Below are positions 24,480 through 37,290 of a DNA stretch of 64,000 nt, in pieces (within the stretch, counting starts at the first letter, position 1; the number at the start of each line of letters is the position of its first letter). The stretch covers positions 19,252,501 through 19,316,500 of the forward strand of contig OX291557.1 of assembly GCA_946406115.1 (NCBI GenBank). Direction: 5' to 3'. A program made the translations under genes and the position numbers. The notes under the pieces are model-generated. The model did not search any database, was not told the origin of the DNA, and worked only from the letters and a program-made list of their open reading frames with translations. The stretch comes from Apoda limacodes. Its lineage: Eukaryota > Arthropoda > Insecta > Lepidoptera > Limacodidae.

Positions 24480-25107
24480 AAAAACCGGCCAAGTGCGAGT
24501 TGGACTCACGTACCGAGGGTTCCGTACCTACCACCATTTACGTACTTTACAAAAACATACAAAAAAATAGGTTTTATTTTATTTTTATATTTGAGTTGAT
24601 TGAATGAAAGGTATATTGCGGTTTACGATTTATAACGTATTAAAAAAAAACTACTCACTAGATCTCGTTCAAACCAATTTTCGGTGAAAGTTTGCATAGT
24701 AATGTATATCATATATTTTTTTTAGTTTTATCATTCTCTTATTTTAGAAGTTACAGGGACACACACTTACCACTTGGGAAGTGTCTCTCGCGCAAACTAT
24801 TTGGTTTAGAAAAAAAAATGATATTAGAAACTTCAATATTATTTATGAAGACCAATCCATAGATACCCCACACGTATGGGTTTGATGAAAAAAAAATTTT
24901 GAGTTTCAGATCCAAGTATGGGGAACCCCCAAAATTTATTGTTTTTTATTCTATTTTTTGTGTAAAAATCTTAATGCGGTTCACAGAATACATCTACTTA
25001 ACAAGTTTCAACAGTATAGTTCTTATAGTTTCGGAAAAAAGCGGCTGTGACATACGGACGGACAGACAGACAGACATGATGAATCTATAAGGAAACCCTA
25101 AAAACTG
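24480..25107 (+). mobile_element. 'GGCCAAGTGCGAGTT' repeat, longer subfamily
   Basis: Begins AACCGGCCAAGTGCGAGTTG with GGACTCACGTACCGAGGGTT, and ends with CGGACGGACAGACAGACAGA, GAATCTATAAGGAAACCCTA. Borders resemble the 18970 copy, but the middle differs, so it is a distinct subfamily. Confidence 0.7.
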
Positions 25108-25752
25108 GTCAAACACAAGCTGAACTCATGCAACGACAGATTCTTACTTAATAGGAATTTAGCAAAATACTTAATAAAAACCACAAAACAATGTTAAGTT
25201 TTGTGTTGGGAAACTCATGTAATTATGGGAGGATGGAGTCAGCAAAAATGTGATGTCGAGTGTATAAAAAAATCTGACTCCGCCTCAGTTTTGTACTAAT
25301 ACTTCTAAACGTAGCAGAAAGTTTAAGTTATTTTCTTCAAAATTCAAATATTAATTACTAAGTGTCAAATTGGTTGTATGAATATTTACTACGTAGCGGA
25401 AATATTTCTCTTAATTTTTTTTTGTTTTGTTGACACTTAGATAATATACTAAAAAAAGACTAGTTTTTTGTAATCTGAACTAATTCTCTTTAAAAGAAAG
25501 GTCTCCTTCTTTGGTTGTACTATTTCTTTATTGAAATATAAAAACAAAAGTATTTAAAAATTCAGTCAAGTCAGTGTTTGTCTTTGCTTATTAGCAGCAA
25601 GTAAGAATTTTATTTTAAATTTAATTTTAAAAAGCTCCGTATAGAATTCTGCTTTGATCTCTGAACTAAATCTTTGAAAGGATATGATTTTGCGGCAGTG
25701 AACCTCACAAAACTAGCACACCACTTAAGCAGTATTTTTTTTTTGTAAAGCC

Positions 25753-28700
25753 AGCATTATATTTTTATATGACCTGTCCCTAGGTTCTGAATTTGCGCTG
25801 GAGGGCTTTTAATGCATGAACAGTAAAGTAAGGGGGGGTTGCCGTTTATTCAACCCACGCTTGTTTTAACACGTACGGCTAGGGCATCTAATACTGTAGG
25901 TTTTTGTTATCTCGGAATTTGGGGGTCGATGATTTTCGATCCATCAAGATCCCGGTATTTGCTGGATCCCGCATGTTGTAGGTACTGCGTGAGCCAGTGT
26001 GTACCTATGGTGCCCGATTAATGAAGTAAACATAATAGCCTTTTTGCAGTTATTACTTTTATTTATAAAATAGTAGTTAGTAATCGATTTTACACTTCCA
26101 GATTAAAATATAATTTAGGTATCTTTATAAAAATGGGTAACCTAAAAATGGAAAATTATGGGGTCGTACATAGTTTTATCAAATCCGTAACTACTATATG
26201 TATATAGTACTGAACTTGCATATCTATGTCCATAATGTTAAATGTTCGAATATATTCTCGTATTATTAGGTAAGTAAGTAAACAAGTAGTAAGTTCTATT
26301 GTTTTTATAATGCTCTTTGACGCGTTCGTTATAGTTTTAGCTAGTTCCAATAGTGTCGTATAAGAAATAATATCGCTGTCATTAAATACACACAAAATAC
26401 TTACTAGATAGGTATTTCGTGATAAAACCCTGGAACAACTTTTATTAAAAGTTGGATTCAACATGGCGTCGGAGCGTAGAAGCAGCTCTGTGTCGTCGGC
26501 TACCTAAATAACTCGCACTAATTACACAAAGTTTCATTTGTTTCCTCGGTTCAATAAGAAAGTAGGTAGTTAAATACAAAAGAGTAGAACAGCTAGAGAA
26601 ACTCTGTGGGTCGAGTTTTGTTCTACCCATAAGTTTTTCAGACTTTCCGTTTGTTTATTTGTGTTATGTTGTTAGTTTATATCTAGGTTTACTTTTTTCT
26701 AACATTATTAGTGTTCCGTACCTACAGGGCTTAACTGAACCCTACTGCTGCCACTCTGCTGTCTGTTTAAGTATGTCACGGAAATCTAGCCCGTATATGG
26801 AATAAATTATAGACATTTAGTTTGGACATTTTGTGTAGAATGTTGAATCGAAACCGAAAATTGAATAAGGAATTCAGAAAATTCGATTTTTACGTGAAAA
26901 AGGATCACAAACATTTTTTTGTCATGGCATGTCCTGGCATCTCTACAATTTGTTAAGCAGAGTAGAAAAAATATAGTTATAGGGTACAGTCTCAAGTAAG
27001 TCAGACTCTGGAATATGAGAGGATAATGTATGCAAGTATTTTTACGAGTTTCGAGAGGTAAGACCTCTAAAGTTAAAAGTGTTCCTAGAAACTCATTTGA
27101 ATAAAAAAAATTGGAATTTTGAATACTTTTACCCCGAAAGTTTCCACGGGAATTGATTTCGTTTATATTTTTAATTCGATGTATATTATTGATCATCACT
27201 ATTAATTTATTTCATGTATTTCAATGAAAATCTCATTGAGTTGAGATGTATTTGGATTAGGTATGTACCTACTCACGCAATCTTAGTTACATTTTTAAGA
27301 GAGGTAGGGCACAGCGCCAGCACTGTGTCAGGGGTATTCATTTCCGAATACACGGGTACGCGACCCCGGCCTCCCGAGCTCCTACTGATTCTCCCCATTT
27401 CCTTCCAACAGTAGTATCCCCTCCTTCGACGTATCCCAGCCATCATACAATTCCCATTAAGAAAATCATCACATCCCAACCCTACTCCTTGTTCCCTTCT
27501 GATATCTGATAGGGGATGTCGGGCAGCAGCGACCCCCTATAACTCTTCTGCGCTCGCGAACCCGCTTGCCAGGCGTGGCGAGTATGGCAAATTCACCAAC
27601 AAAAAAATTAACGGCCAAAAAACAAACGCCCCCCAGTCCCCGGCAGCCCTGCTAGTCCAGGCTACGGTAGCGGCCTTGGTAACGGCGGGGCAGGGAGTTC
27701 GAAGAATCTCCGGCAGAGATCCGGCTACCAACACCTACGACTGGACCTGGCAACTTACAATGCACATACGCTGAGGGCCGACGAGAAAATAGTAGAACTG
27801 GAAAAGCTACAAGCAAGTTACGCTGGGACGTCATAGGGTTATCGGAGGTCCGAAGGCAAGGACAGGACACGACAGTTCTCAACTCAGGTAACTTGCTGTA
27901 CTACCAGGGGGGTGACCAGCTATCCCAAGGTGGTGGTTTATCGTCCGCAAGTGTGTCAGCATTATATTTTTATATGACCTGTCCCTAGGTTCTGAATTTG
28001 CGCTGGAGGGCTTTTAATGCATGAACAGTAAAGTAAGGGGGGGTTGCCGTTTATTCAACCCACGCTTGTTTTAACACGTACGGCTAGGGCATCTAATACT
28101 GTAGGTTTTTGTTATCTCGGAATTTGGGGGTCGATGATTTTCGATCCATCAAGATCCCGGTATTTGCTGGATCCCGCATGTTGTAGGTACTGCGTGAGCC
28201 AGTGTGTACCTATGGTGCCCGATTAATGAAATAAACATAATAGCCTTTTTGCAGTTATTACTTTTATTTATAAAATAGTAGTTAGTAATCGATTTTACAC
28301 TTCCAGATTAAAATATAATTTAGGTATCTTTATAAAAATGGGTAACCTAAAAATGGAAAATTATGGGGTCGTTCATAGTTTTATCAAATCCGTAACTACT
28401 ATATGTATATAGTACTGAACTTGCATATCTATGTCCATAATGTTAAATGTTCGAATATATTCTCGTATTATTAGGTAAGTAAGTAAACAAGTAGTAAGTT
28501 CTATTGTTTTTATAATGCTCTTTGACGCGTTCGTTATAGTTTTAGCTAGTATATAGTAATAATATCGCTGTCACTAAATACACACAAAATACTTACTAGA
28601 TAGGTATTTCGTGATAAAACCCTGGAACAACTTTTATTAAAAGTTGGATTCAACATGGCGTCGGAGCGTAGAAGCAGCTCTGTGTCGTCGGCTACCTAAA

Positions 28701-30181
28701 TAACTCGCACTAATTACACAAAGTTTCATTTGTTTCCTCGGTTCAATAAGAAAGTAGGTAGTTAAATACAAAAGAGTAGAACAGCTAGAGAAACTCTGTG
28801 GGTCGAGTTTTGTTCTACCCATAAGTTTTTCAGACTTTCCGTTTGTTTATTTGTGTTATGTTGTTAGTTTATATCTAGGTTTACTTTTTTCTAACATTAT
28901 TAGGGTTCCGTACCTACAGGGCTTAACTGAACCCTACTGCTGCCACTCTGCTGCCTGTTTAAGTATGTCACGGAAATCTAGCCCGTATATGGAATAAATT
29001 ATAGACATTTAGTTTGGACATTTTGTGTAGAATGTTGAATCGAAACCGAAAATTGAATAAGGAATTCAGAAAATTCGATTTTTACGTGAAAAAGGATCAC
29101 AAACATTTTTTTGTCATGGCATGTCCTGGCATCTCTACAATTTGTTAAGCAGAGTAGAAAAAATATAGTTATAGGGTACAGTCTCAAGTAAGTCAGACTC
29201 TGGAATATGAGAGGATAATGTATGCAAGTATTTTTACGAGTTTCGAGAGGTAAGACCTCTAAAGTTAAAAGTGTTCCTAGAAACTTATTTGAATAAAAAA
29301 AATTGGAATTTTGAATACTTTTACCCCGAAAGTTTCCACGGGAATTGATTTCATTTATATTTTTAATTCGATGTATATTATTGATCATCACTATTAATTT
29401 ATTTCATGTATTTCAATGAAAATCTCATTGAGTTGAGATGTATTTGGATTAGGTATGTACCTACTCACGCAATCTTAGTTACATTTTTAAGAGAGGTAGG
29501 GCACAGCGCCAGCACTGTGTCAGGGGTATTCATTTCCGAATACACGGGTACGCGACCCCGGCCTCCCGAGCTACTACTGATTCTCCCCATTTCCTTCCAA
29601 CAGTAGTATCCCCTCCTTCGACGTATCCCAGCCATCATACAATTCCCATTAAGAAAATCATCACATCCCAACCCTACTCCTTGTTCCCTTCTGATATCTG
29701 ATAGGGGATGTCGGGCAGCAGCGACCCCCTATAACTCTTCTGCGCTCGCGAACCCGCTTGCCAGGCGAGGCGAGTATGGCAAATCCACCAACAAAAAAAT
29801 GAACGGCCAAAAAACAAACGCCCCCCAGTCCCCGGCAGCCCTGCTAGTCCAGGCTACGGTAGCGGCCTTGGTAACGGCGGGGCAGGGAGTGCGAAGAATC
29901 TCCGGCAGAGATCCGGCTACCAACACCTACGACTGGACCTGGCAACTTACAATGCACATACGCTGAGGGTCGACGAGAAAATAGTAGAACTGGAAAAGCT
30001 ACAAGCAAGTTACGCTGGGACGTTATAGGGTTATCGGAGGTCCGAAGGCAAGGACAGGACACGACAGTTCTCAACTCAGGTAACTTGCTGTACTACCAGG
30101 GGGGTGACCAGCTATCCCAAGGTGGTGGTTTATCGTCCGCAAGTCCCTCGTCAACAATCTCATCAAAGTTGCAAGTGTGTC
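25753..30181 (+). repeat. 2.2-kb direct tandem duplication (two copies)
   Basis: Copy 1 is 25753-27957, copy 2 runs from 27958 to about 30181; both start AGCATTATATTTTTATATGA. I counted about 15 substitutions in 2.19 kb, so roughly 99% identity. Copy 2 lacks about 13 net bases near 28550; copy 1 lacks 32 bp between two GCAAGT motifs (30139-30144 and 30171-30176 in copy 2). The last 450 bp of each unit are the 5' part of an RTE retrotransposon (LATYNAHTLR-like text); copy 1 stops inside the endonuclease, copy 2 continues into the element. The first 1.5 kb is non-coding and includes a GGTTCCGTACC repeat scrap. Confidence 0.92.
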
Positions 30182-31694
30182 GACCAGGGTAGCGTACCTG
30201 ATACTCAGAATATCAAAACGATATTCGCTGAAGGTCGTACAGGTTTACGCGCCGACTTCGACACACCCAGACGACGTAGTGGAGGAGATGTATGAGGACA
30301 TTTCTAAAGCCATACACTCCTCCAAAACACACTATAACGTCGTGATGGGGGACTTCAACGCGAAACTAGACAAACGAAGTGGTAATGAGCTGAGAGTGGG
30401 GCAATTTGGATATGGACAACGGAACTCCAGAGAGCAAATACTGGCCGACTTCATGGAAAAGGAAGGCCTCTTTATGATGAATTCCTTTCTCAAGAAGCGC
30501 CCCCACAGGAAGTGGACCTGGATGAGTCCGGATGGTTGCACAAAGAATGAGATTGAATTTATCGTGTCGACGGAAAAGCAAGTGTTCAATGATGTCTGTG
30601 TGATCCACACGGTCAAAACCGGGAGTGATCACCGTATGGTAAGAGGCACATTGAACCTCAACATAAGGCTTGCTAGGTCTCTACTGATAAAGTCCACGCT
30701 CCGACCCACAACCATCCAAATCCAAAACCCAGAAAACTTTCAACTCCAACTCAAAAATCGCTTTGAATGCTTAAAGGAAGACGCATCAGTGGACGATACC
30801 AACGACATGTTTGTGGAAACTGTCCATACGGTTGGGTCTAAGTTCTTTAAAACCCACCGTACAAATAGAACAAAAAGACCCTCGGACCAGACTCTAAGAC
30901 TTATGGACGAGAGACGAAAACTTAGGCTGCAGTCTTCGGATGATGCAGTGTCATATCGGCGGCTTAATAGACAGATCTCAAAATCACTTGCACGCGACAA
31001 ACGCCACTTTAATACATTGCGTATTGAGGAGACATTAGAACGGAACAAAGGTTCCAAAGTGTTCGCGAGAGATCTGGCTATTGGGCGAAGCCATCTGGCA
31101 AGGCTGAAGACGGAGGACGGCAGCATTGTTTCGTCTGGACCAGAAGTCATGGAGGAGTTCGAGAAATTCTACGGACAGTTATACACGTCGACATCGAAAC
31201 CAGTTGGCAGTCCAGCTAAAGACCCTAGAGCTAGACTCACTCGACACTATACCGAGGACATCCCGGACGTCAGCTTGTACGAGATTAGTATAGCTCTCAA
31301 ACAGCTTAAGAACAATAAGGCACCGGGTGATGATGGAGTTACGACAGAGCTTTTGAAAGCGGGTGGAAAACCGGTACTAAAAGTCCTTCAGAAGCTCTTT
31401 AACACCGTCATCCTCGAAGGTACTTCGCCACAAGCATGGCACAGGGGCGTGGTGGTGCTTTTCTTCAAAAAAGGTGACAATGCCCTTCTTAATAATTACA
31501 GAGCCATCACGCTTCTGAGCCATGTTTATAAGCTGTTTTCAAGAGTAATTACGAACCGTCTCGCTCGTAAGTTCGACGACTTACAGCCTCCTCAACAAGC
31601 CGGTTTCCGAAGAGGCTATAGTACCGTAGACCACATACATACGCTACGGCAGATTATACAGAAGTCAGTAAGTATAATTGGCCCTTTTGCTTAG
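30177..31694 (+). pseudogene. RTE endonuclease/reverse transcriptase, main open fragment
   Basis: Longest surviving frame of the RTE element (505 codons, read from inside the endonuclease). It includes endonuclease motifs GDFNAKL (near residue 60) and GSDHR (near 148), then an RT palm start with GDDGVTTELL and the block YRAITLLSHVYK. It stops just before the FVDYEKAFD motif because of a one-base shift near 31670. No true start codon belongs to it; the first in-frame ATG is internal. Insect annotations often label this protein 'craniofacial development protein 2-like', but it is a transposon product. Confidence 0.85.
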
Positions 31695-31866
31695 CGTTTG
31701 TGGACTATGAGAAAGCCTTCGATTCGGTGGAAACATGGGCAGTGCTACAGGCTCTACAGAGATGCCGTATTGATCATCGGTATATCGAGGTGCTAAAATG
31801 CTTGTACGATAACGCCACTATGTCAGTCCGTCTCCAGGATCGAAACCGATCCAACTGCAGAGAGGT

Positions 31867-32367
31867 GTGAGACAGGGAGATGTCATATCTCCGAAACTGT
31901 TCACAAATGCGTTGGAAGATGTCTTTAAGCTTCTGGACTGGGATGGTTTTGGCATCAATGTTAATGGCGAGTACATTATCCACCTTCGGTTTGCCGACGA
32001 TATTGTGGTCATGGCAGAATCGATGAAGGACCTTAGCACAATGCTCGAAAGCCTCAGTAGAGTTTCCCAACGAAAGGGCCTCAAGATAAACATGGACAAG
32101 ACGAAAATCATGTCGAATGGCTATGCAGCACCCACTCCAATAACTGTTGGGAACTCTACACTCGAAGTTGTTGACGAATACGTATACCTGGGACAAACTG
32201 TTCGATTAGGTAGGTCCGATTTCAAGAAAGAGGTTAATCGCCAAATCCAACTCGGTTGGGCAGCGTTCGGAAAACTGCGTACTATTTTCTCGTCCCAAAT
32301 ACCCCTAGCGCTTGAAGACAAAAGTCTTCAACCAGTGTTTGTTGCCAGTGATGACTTACGGCACTGA
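31867..32367 (+). pseudogene. RTE reverse transcriptase, downstream fragment with FADD box
   Basis: Encodes RQGDVISPKLFTNALEDVF, LRFADDIVVMAESMKDLS and KGLKINMDKTKIMSNG, the RT catalytic and thumb region. It is out of frame with the preceding fragment. A frameshift near 32335 moves the rest to the 32312-32557 frame (LLPVMTYGTETWPLTMGLIR). Confidence 0.82.
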
Positions 32368-32785
32368 GACGTGGCCGCTAACTATGGGCCTTATACGAAA
32401 ACTCAAGGTCGCTCAGCGGGCGATGGAAAGACCTATGCTCGGAGTTTCGTTACGTGATCGAATCAGAAATGAGGAAATCTGTAAGAGAACCAAAGTCGCC
32501 GACATTGCTCACCGAATCGCAAAGCTGAAGTGGCAAGGGGCTGGGCTCATAGCTTGAAGAACCGATGGCCGATGGGGTAAGAAGGTTCTCGAGTGGCAGC
32601 CACGAACCGGAAAGCGCAGCGTTGGACGGCCCCCCGCTAGATTGACAGATGACCTCGTAAAGGTAGCGGGGAGCCGTTGGTTACAGGCGGCACAGAGTCG
32701 CACGCTGTGGAAAAAGTTAGGTGAGGCCTATGTCCAGCAGTGGACGTCAATGGGCTGATATGATGATGATGATGAGGGCACAGCG

Positions 32786-33900
32786 AGCACTCCCCCGAAT
32801 GAGCAGCCCGTACTAGGGAAGAACCTCCACTTTACAGAATACCGCGGCTAAATAACACTAACGTTAAGTAGTGTTGTGTTCCTGGCGGTGAGTAAGGTAG
32901 CAGAGCAAAGCGGACAGCGGAAGACGGGTGTGCTAGTTGCTGTGATTGCTCGGCGTGCTGGTGCGGCAGTTAGGGAGACCTGTCGAAACGGCTGACCCGA
33001 ACCCAAAAATCACTTGAATCTCTGCCTTGGGAGGCTGAATTGCTAACATTTGCAAAGTCTCTGAAGCAGAAGTCGTGCCGAAAAAGGAGACCGGAGTGAA
33101 CCCGGCTACTACAACAAAGGTGGATCGAGGGCCCAACAGTACTTTTGCAGTTCTGGTACCGCACTTTTTGTCTCTATAGCTGTCTGTGCAGAAAATCCTC
33201 ATTTAAATCCAGGGCCAGAAAAAAAAAGGAAAAGAAATTTTGCAGCGGCTACTCCATCCGTATATAATGGCGAATTTTGCAACATCCGGGGTATCACGCC
33301 AATCTTAACGCAGTCCACCACCATCTTGAAACTGCGCAACTTATTCTAACGGATATCCTGCTCGTCCGAAACATCATACCTACATTATCCTGGCTACAAA
33401 CTGGAGCACAATTTTGTGAGTCGTGTCGGTGTATGTATGTTCGTCCGGGAGGATATCTGCTGTCGCCGCCTTCATAGCCTTGAAGGCAGGGACCTGTCGA
33501 TATTGCGGGTGCGCGAAGATCACGGCGGCCACAATCGTATTTATGCGTGCCTATACAGGTCTCATAGGGGTGACACAGACGTAGCTCGGCTCTTCACGCA
33601 ACTGAGTTTTACGACTGCCATAGTTCTAGAGCAATATCCCACAGTAGACCTAGTTATTATAAGAGACAGAGTGTGGCTCAGTTCTCGAAATAATAACTAC
33701 GCAGGGATATCTGTTCATGAATATGCTCTGACTTATGAAACTGGTACTTTCTCCAACGAGAATACCAAATATAGGGTACCATACGAGTATGTGCTCGTCA
33801 ATATGGTTTTTGCTACGGTCTTTTGCACCCTTCAAGTGTATATCACACAGCCAGTGTTTTTCCTTTCTTGCTTTGGTTCCGGCCGCCTCCGTGCGTGCCC
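32786..33900 (+). mobile_element. CR1-like LINE, 5' part with endonuclease remnants
   Basis: After a 5' leader, decayed endonuclease text appears in shifting frames: FLSIAVCAENPHLNPGPE-type text near 33170, then SRVGVCMFVREDICCRRLHS, LEGRDLSILRVREDHGGHNR and IYACLYRSHRGDTDVARLF (33416-33600), YAGISVHEYALTYE (near 33700), and in another frame LVLSPTRIPNIGYHTS. The conserved GDFNA-type motif is mutated (IIRDRVWLSSR). The element is cut off at about 33900 by the jockey insertion and seems to resume at about 38620. Limits are approximate. Confidence 0.7.
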
Positions 33901-35059
33901 ATCGAGGGATATCAGTAGCAGCGTCTTCAACCATCTAGATGCCACCCGCCCCGTGGGGGCAGGGGAGTGCGAAAACGACAGGTATGGTCCAGGCCCCAGC
34001 TACCTGCAATTGTGGCTCGTAACCTACTCTCAGGGCAGATCACTGCGGCGGACGGCACTTTTGCCACTGCCTTTCCAACGTCGCGGCCCCTGTCGGCCGC
34101 GTCTATGGCCTCAGCCATCTCAGTTTCGTCGACGAATTACGCCACATCGGAGACAGGTGACGAGTACTTCAGGGATGAAGAGCTCCCCTCCATGCTGTCT
34201 CCCATTCAGAACTCGCCTCCAATGGACGCTCACCACCTGCGTCGGCCCCTCGCGGCGCCTCAATTGCGTCCCCGTCGACGCCGTTTAACCCGCCTCAACG
34301 CGTCAACCCGCCATCGATCGCGTTCAAAACTAGGGACCCACGGAGAACAATGGGCCGCGATGTACGTCCCTTCTCACTGAGCCCGCTCAAACTCCCAGCT
34401 GAGCAAGCCCGTGCGGCAGCTAGGGAGATGTCAACCGCCGGAAACAACCCAACCCCAAACCAAGAAAGATACGTACCTACGTAAACAGCAAGCAGCAGCG
34501 ACCACTGTTATAGAGCGTATGGAGACCAACTCGTCCATCAACACCAGCCAGTTCTACGCGCAGGTGTCGGCCAGTCCGGCCCCGCCTACACCTGTCCAGC
34601 CTGAAAAGCCTAAGGAGAAAGCCAGGTACCCACCGGTCATTGTTGAGAATTTGCCACAATGATCGGTTCATTTGAAAAAGCTGCGCTCCCTCTTGAAGCA
34701 CGCGTGCGCACGCGCACCCGTTTGACAAAGGCGTGCGATTCTTGCCGCAATCGCCTGATGAATAAAGGATGGTGGCGGCCTATATTGACGAGCTCTCCAT
34801 GGCTGACAGTACAGTGTCATGGTACTGTTACAGCCTCGACAACGAGAGGCCACAGAAAATATCCATAAAAGGACTCCCTCTCGACGCACCGTTGGGGGAA
34901 ATAGCCGAAGAAATGGAAGCACTTGGGTTCCCTCTGTCGCACATTTGACAAATCCCGGGGGCGAGAGGCCGCCCCGTTTGCATCTACTTCGGTCAACTAC
35001 AAGAAAGGTACGACCCAAAAGAGCTCTAGAATGTTTACAACATCACGGAGCTCCTAAGC

Positions 35060-35806
35060 ATGTCCGGCGTAACCATTGCTGCGTGGAAAGCGAAGCCCTG
35101 GCCGGCGCAGTGTCATAGGTGCCAAGCCTTCGGCCATTCATCGGCCAGTTGTCACCGTCCGAACCGATGCGTGCGCTGCGGAGAGGGCCACCCCACGGTG
35201 GACTGCAAGCGCGATAGAAAAGCCACGCCAACGTGCGTTAATTGCAAAAGAGAGCATGCGGCAAATGATAAGTCGTGCCCAATGTATAAGAGGGAGGCGC
35301 GTAAGATGGGGGTGAAAAGTGCACCCCCCGCCCCGAAACTACCACCCCCAAGGAAAGAAGCGCCGTTACCCCTGACGACATTGGAACCCCAGGAATATGA
35401 CCTCACGCCCTTATGCCCCCCGCCATCCCCCCACGGACAGGACACAACCCCCTCCCAAAAAACGGACGAAGAGAGGTCGCAAAGGCAGAGGGAAAACGCA
35501 AAAGCAACAAGAAGATTCAAGTACGCCTGCTTTGGTTCCCTCAGTCGAGGCACAGATGGCGCCACCGCCGATTGTTTACTCGCCCACCGTTGTTGCCGCA
35601 CCACCCGCCTAACTCTAAGCCCCGCACTTCTTGTCCCACCCTCTCAAACCCTCATACCCGCACGAGCGCAAGCCCCGCCCACAGCTTTTCAGCGATTTCC
35701 TACAGTTGCTACCTCCCCCCAGGGGTCGCGCACCTTTTGTTGCGCCAGTTTACTGTGTCTCGCCATTGTCTCTGAACATTGCCAGAGCGGCCATCGCCGC
35801 ACTTAA
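35060..35806 (+). pseudogene. Jockey ORF1 (gag-like) fragment with CCHC zinc knuckles
   Basis: An open frame of 248 codons. Near its start lie three knuckle-like motifs: CHRCQAFGHSSASC, CVRCGEGHPTVDC and CVNCKREHAANDKSC, nucleic-acid binding units of jockey ORF1 proteins. A proline-rich region follows, and the frame drifts after about codon 150, where text typical of ORF1 C-termini is found in other frames (35631-35912, ending HLLVQEFSSI). Upstream ORF1 text (TNSSINTSQFYAQVSASPAP, KARYPPVIVENLPQ) sits in a different frame, so the gene is broken. Confidence 0.78.
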
Positions 35807-35999
35807 TGCAGCTATTGAGGCCATCGCAGTCGGTCAAAATCCGTTGCCCGCGCTACTGCGCGGTCTACAGCAGCTTACCCACCTCCTGGTCCAGGAATTC
35901 TCTTCAATCTAAGGATTGTATATTGGAATCCAGGGGGGGTTAGAGACAAGACCGATGACCTCAGGTTGCTAGTCCAGCAGCACGATTTAAAAAAATAGT

Positions 36000-36785
36000 A
36001 TGTCCGACGACACACCCACACTTATACTCGGCGACTTTAACGCCAAACACCGACAATGGGGATCAAGAATTTCATCCAAAGAAGGTAGAGATTTGAAAAT
36101 CGATTCCGCGGCGCACAATTACGTTGTAATTGGTCCCGGCTCTCCCACTCATTATCCCTCTCAGGACTTATTTCAACCGGACGTACTAGACATAGCACTA
36201 GCTCGTAATATTAATTGGCCCATCTCATTAGAAACCCTCCATGACGTTGATTCGCAACACCTTCCAATTTTACTGGTCCTCGGAGTTTCTATTAGGGATA
36301 AACCTTTACCACCAATGAAAAACTTCACGGACTGGACGAAATATCAAGAACTACTGAGCTCATTTAAACTCCCTCCCGGTGGCCTGACTACCCCACAGGA
36401 AGTGGAAAAACCCACACAGTCACTCACTTCTGCTATCTCCTCCGCACTTGCTCAGTGCACCACGTCTGCCAAGTCAGCCTCCGGGAAAAGTTTACTACCG
36501 GCACATCATCGTAGTAAACTTAGCCAAAAACGAGAGCTTCGCAAACTGTGGTGCCGAACTCGCTGCCCGACAATTAAAAAAGAGCTGAATAATTTAGGTA
36601 GTGACCTATCGCACCAAATTTCAACTTATCGGAAATGGTCTTGGGATAACACAATCTCAAAGGCCAGCGACAACGATACCGCTCTTTCTCGTTTAGCTCG
36701 CCAAATGACCAACACCCCTGCGCCTATACACCCCCTCGTAACAACGGGCGGGATTATTTGCGGTCCACTTCGAGGATCAATTTAA
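36000..36785 (+). pseudogene. Jockey ORF2 endonuclease domain fragment
   Basis: Encodes LILGDFNAKHRQWGS (endonuclease catalytic block), DVLDIALARNI, LHDVDSQHLPILL (the usual SDH-type motif reads DSQH) and the linker to RT with KLSQKRELRKLWCRTRCP. Its first residues join abruptly to text upstream, implying a deletion of the front of the domain. Terminated at 36785 by a stop just before the RT. Confidence 0.82.
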
Positions 36786-36819
36786 GCCCAACCCCATCGT
36801 CGACCACCCCCACACAACA

Positions 36820-37290
36820 TTGGTTGAGGAGCGTATACAACAGATCCTTTCTAATCCAATTGACCCACTCAGAGGTGATGATTTTATCTCCTCTAAGGAG
36901 GTAAAAAAAATTATTTATTTTTTAAATAAAAAGAAATCCCCCGGCCCAGACGGCAATCCGAACACGGCCCTATTAATGCTACCGAGAAAAGGTCTTGTGG
37001 CCTTAAACCGTATTTTTAATGGGATCCTGCGCACAGGTTTCTTTCCCACGGCCTGGAGGACAGGCAAAATTATTGTCATACCGAAGCCTGGTAAGAGCCG
37101 CCAGAAACCAGAGCATTATCGCCCGATTACGTTACTTTCTAACATAGCCAAACTGTTCGAACGTCTTTTATTGAAAAGGGTATCACCTTATATCAATCTA
37201 AGGCCAGAACAGTTTGGTTTTAGAAGTAATCATAGTGCCACTCTTCAGCTTACTCGTGTTTTACATCACATGGCCTTTGAGCTGAACTAG
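36820..37290 (+). pseudogene. Jockey ORF2 reverse transcriptase fragment
   Basis: Contains SPGPDGNPNTALLMLP, GFFPTAWRTGKIIVIPKPGK, HYRPITLLSNIAKLFERLLL and EQFGFRSNHSATLQLTRV, the fingers and palm of the RT. A TAG at about 37288 interrupts it right before the FLDIEKAFDRA motif; further stops lie near 37585, before LYADDS. Not functional. Confidence 0.83.

Larger units (their letters stand above)
29720..32776 (+). mobile_element. RTE-clade non-LTR retrotransposon, degenerate
   Basis: A single-ORF LINE with an apurinic-type endonuclease and reverse transcriptase. The 5' coding part (from about 29930) is broken by frameshifts; a 505-codon frame at 30177-31694 covers the rest of the endonuclease (VQVYAPTSTHPDD, VVMGDFNAKL, GSDHRMVRG) and the RT start (KNNKAPGDDGVTTELLKAGG, NYRAITLLSHVYKLFSRVI, QAGFRRGYSTVDHI). 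The frame shifts near 31670, again near 31845, and near 32335. Further pieces give FVDYEKAFDSVE, LQRGVRQGDVISPKLF, LRFADDIVVMAES (the FADD box), and the tail WPLTMGLIRKLKVAQRAMER. The 3' end GAGGCCTATGTCCAGCAGTG runs into a (GAT)n simple repeat, typical of lepidopteran RTE. Not able to encode an active protein. Confidence 0.9.

Noticed and set aside
25839..29926. Pairs of identical open frames of 60-130 codons in the duplicated segment
   Set aside because: They are paired only because the DNA is duplicated; the differences between copies are not biased toward silent sites and no domain is visible.
31774..32196. Antisense frames of 97-140 codons within the RTE element
   Set aside because: Shadows of the RT reading frame on the opposite strand.
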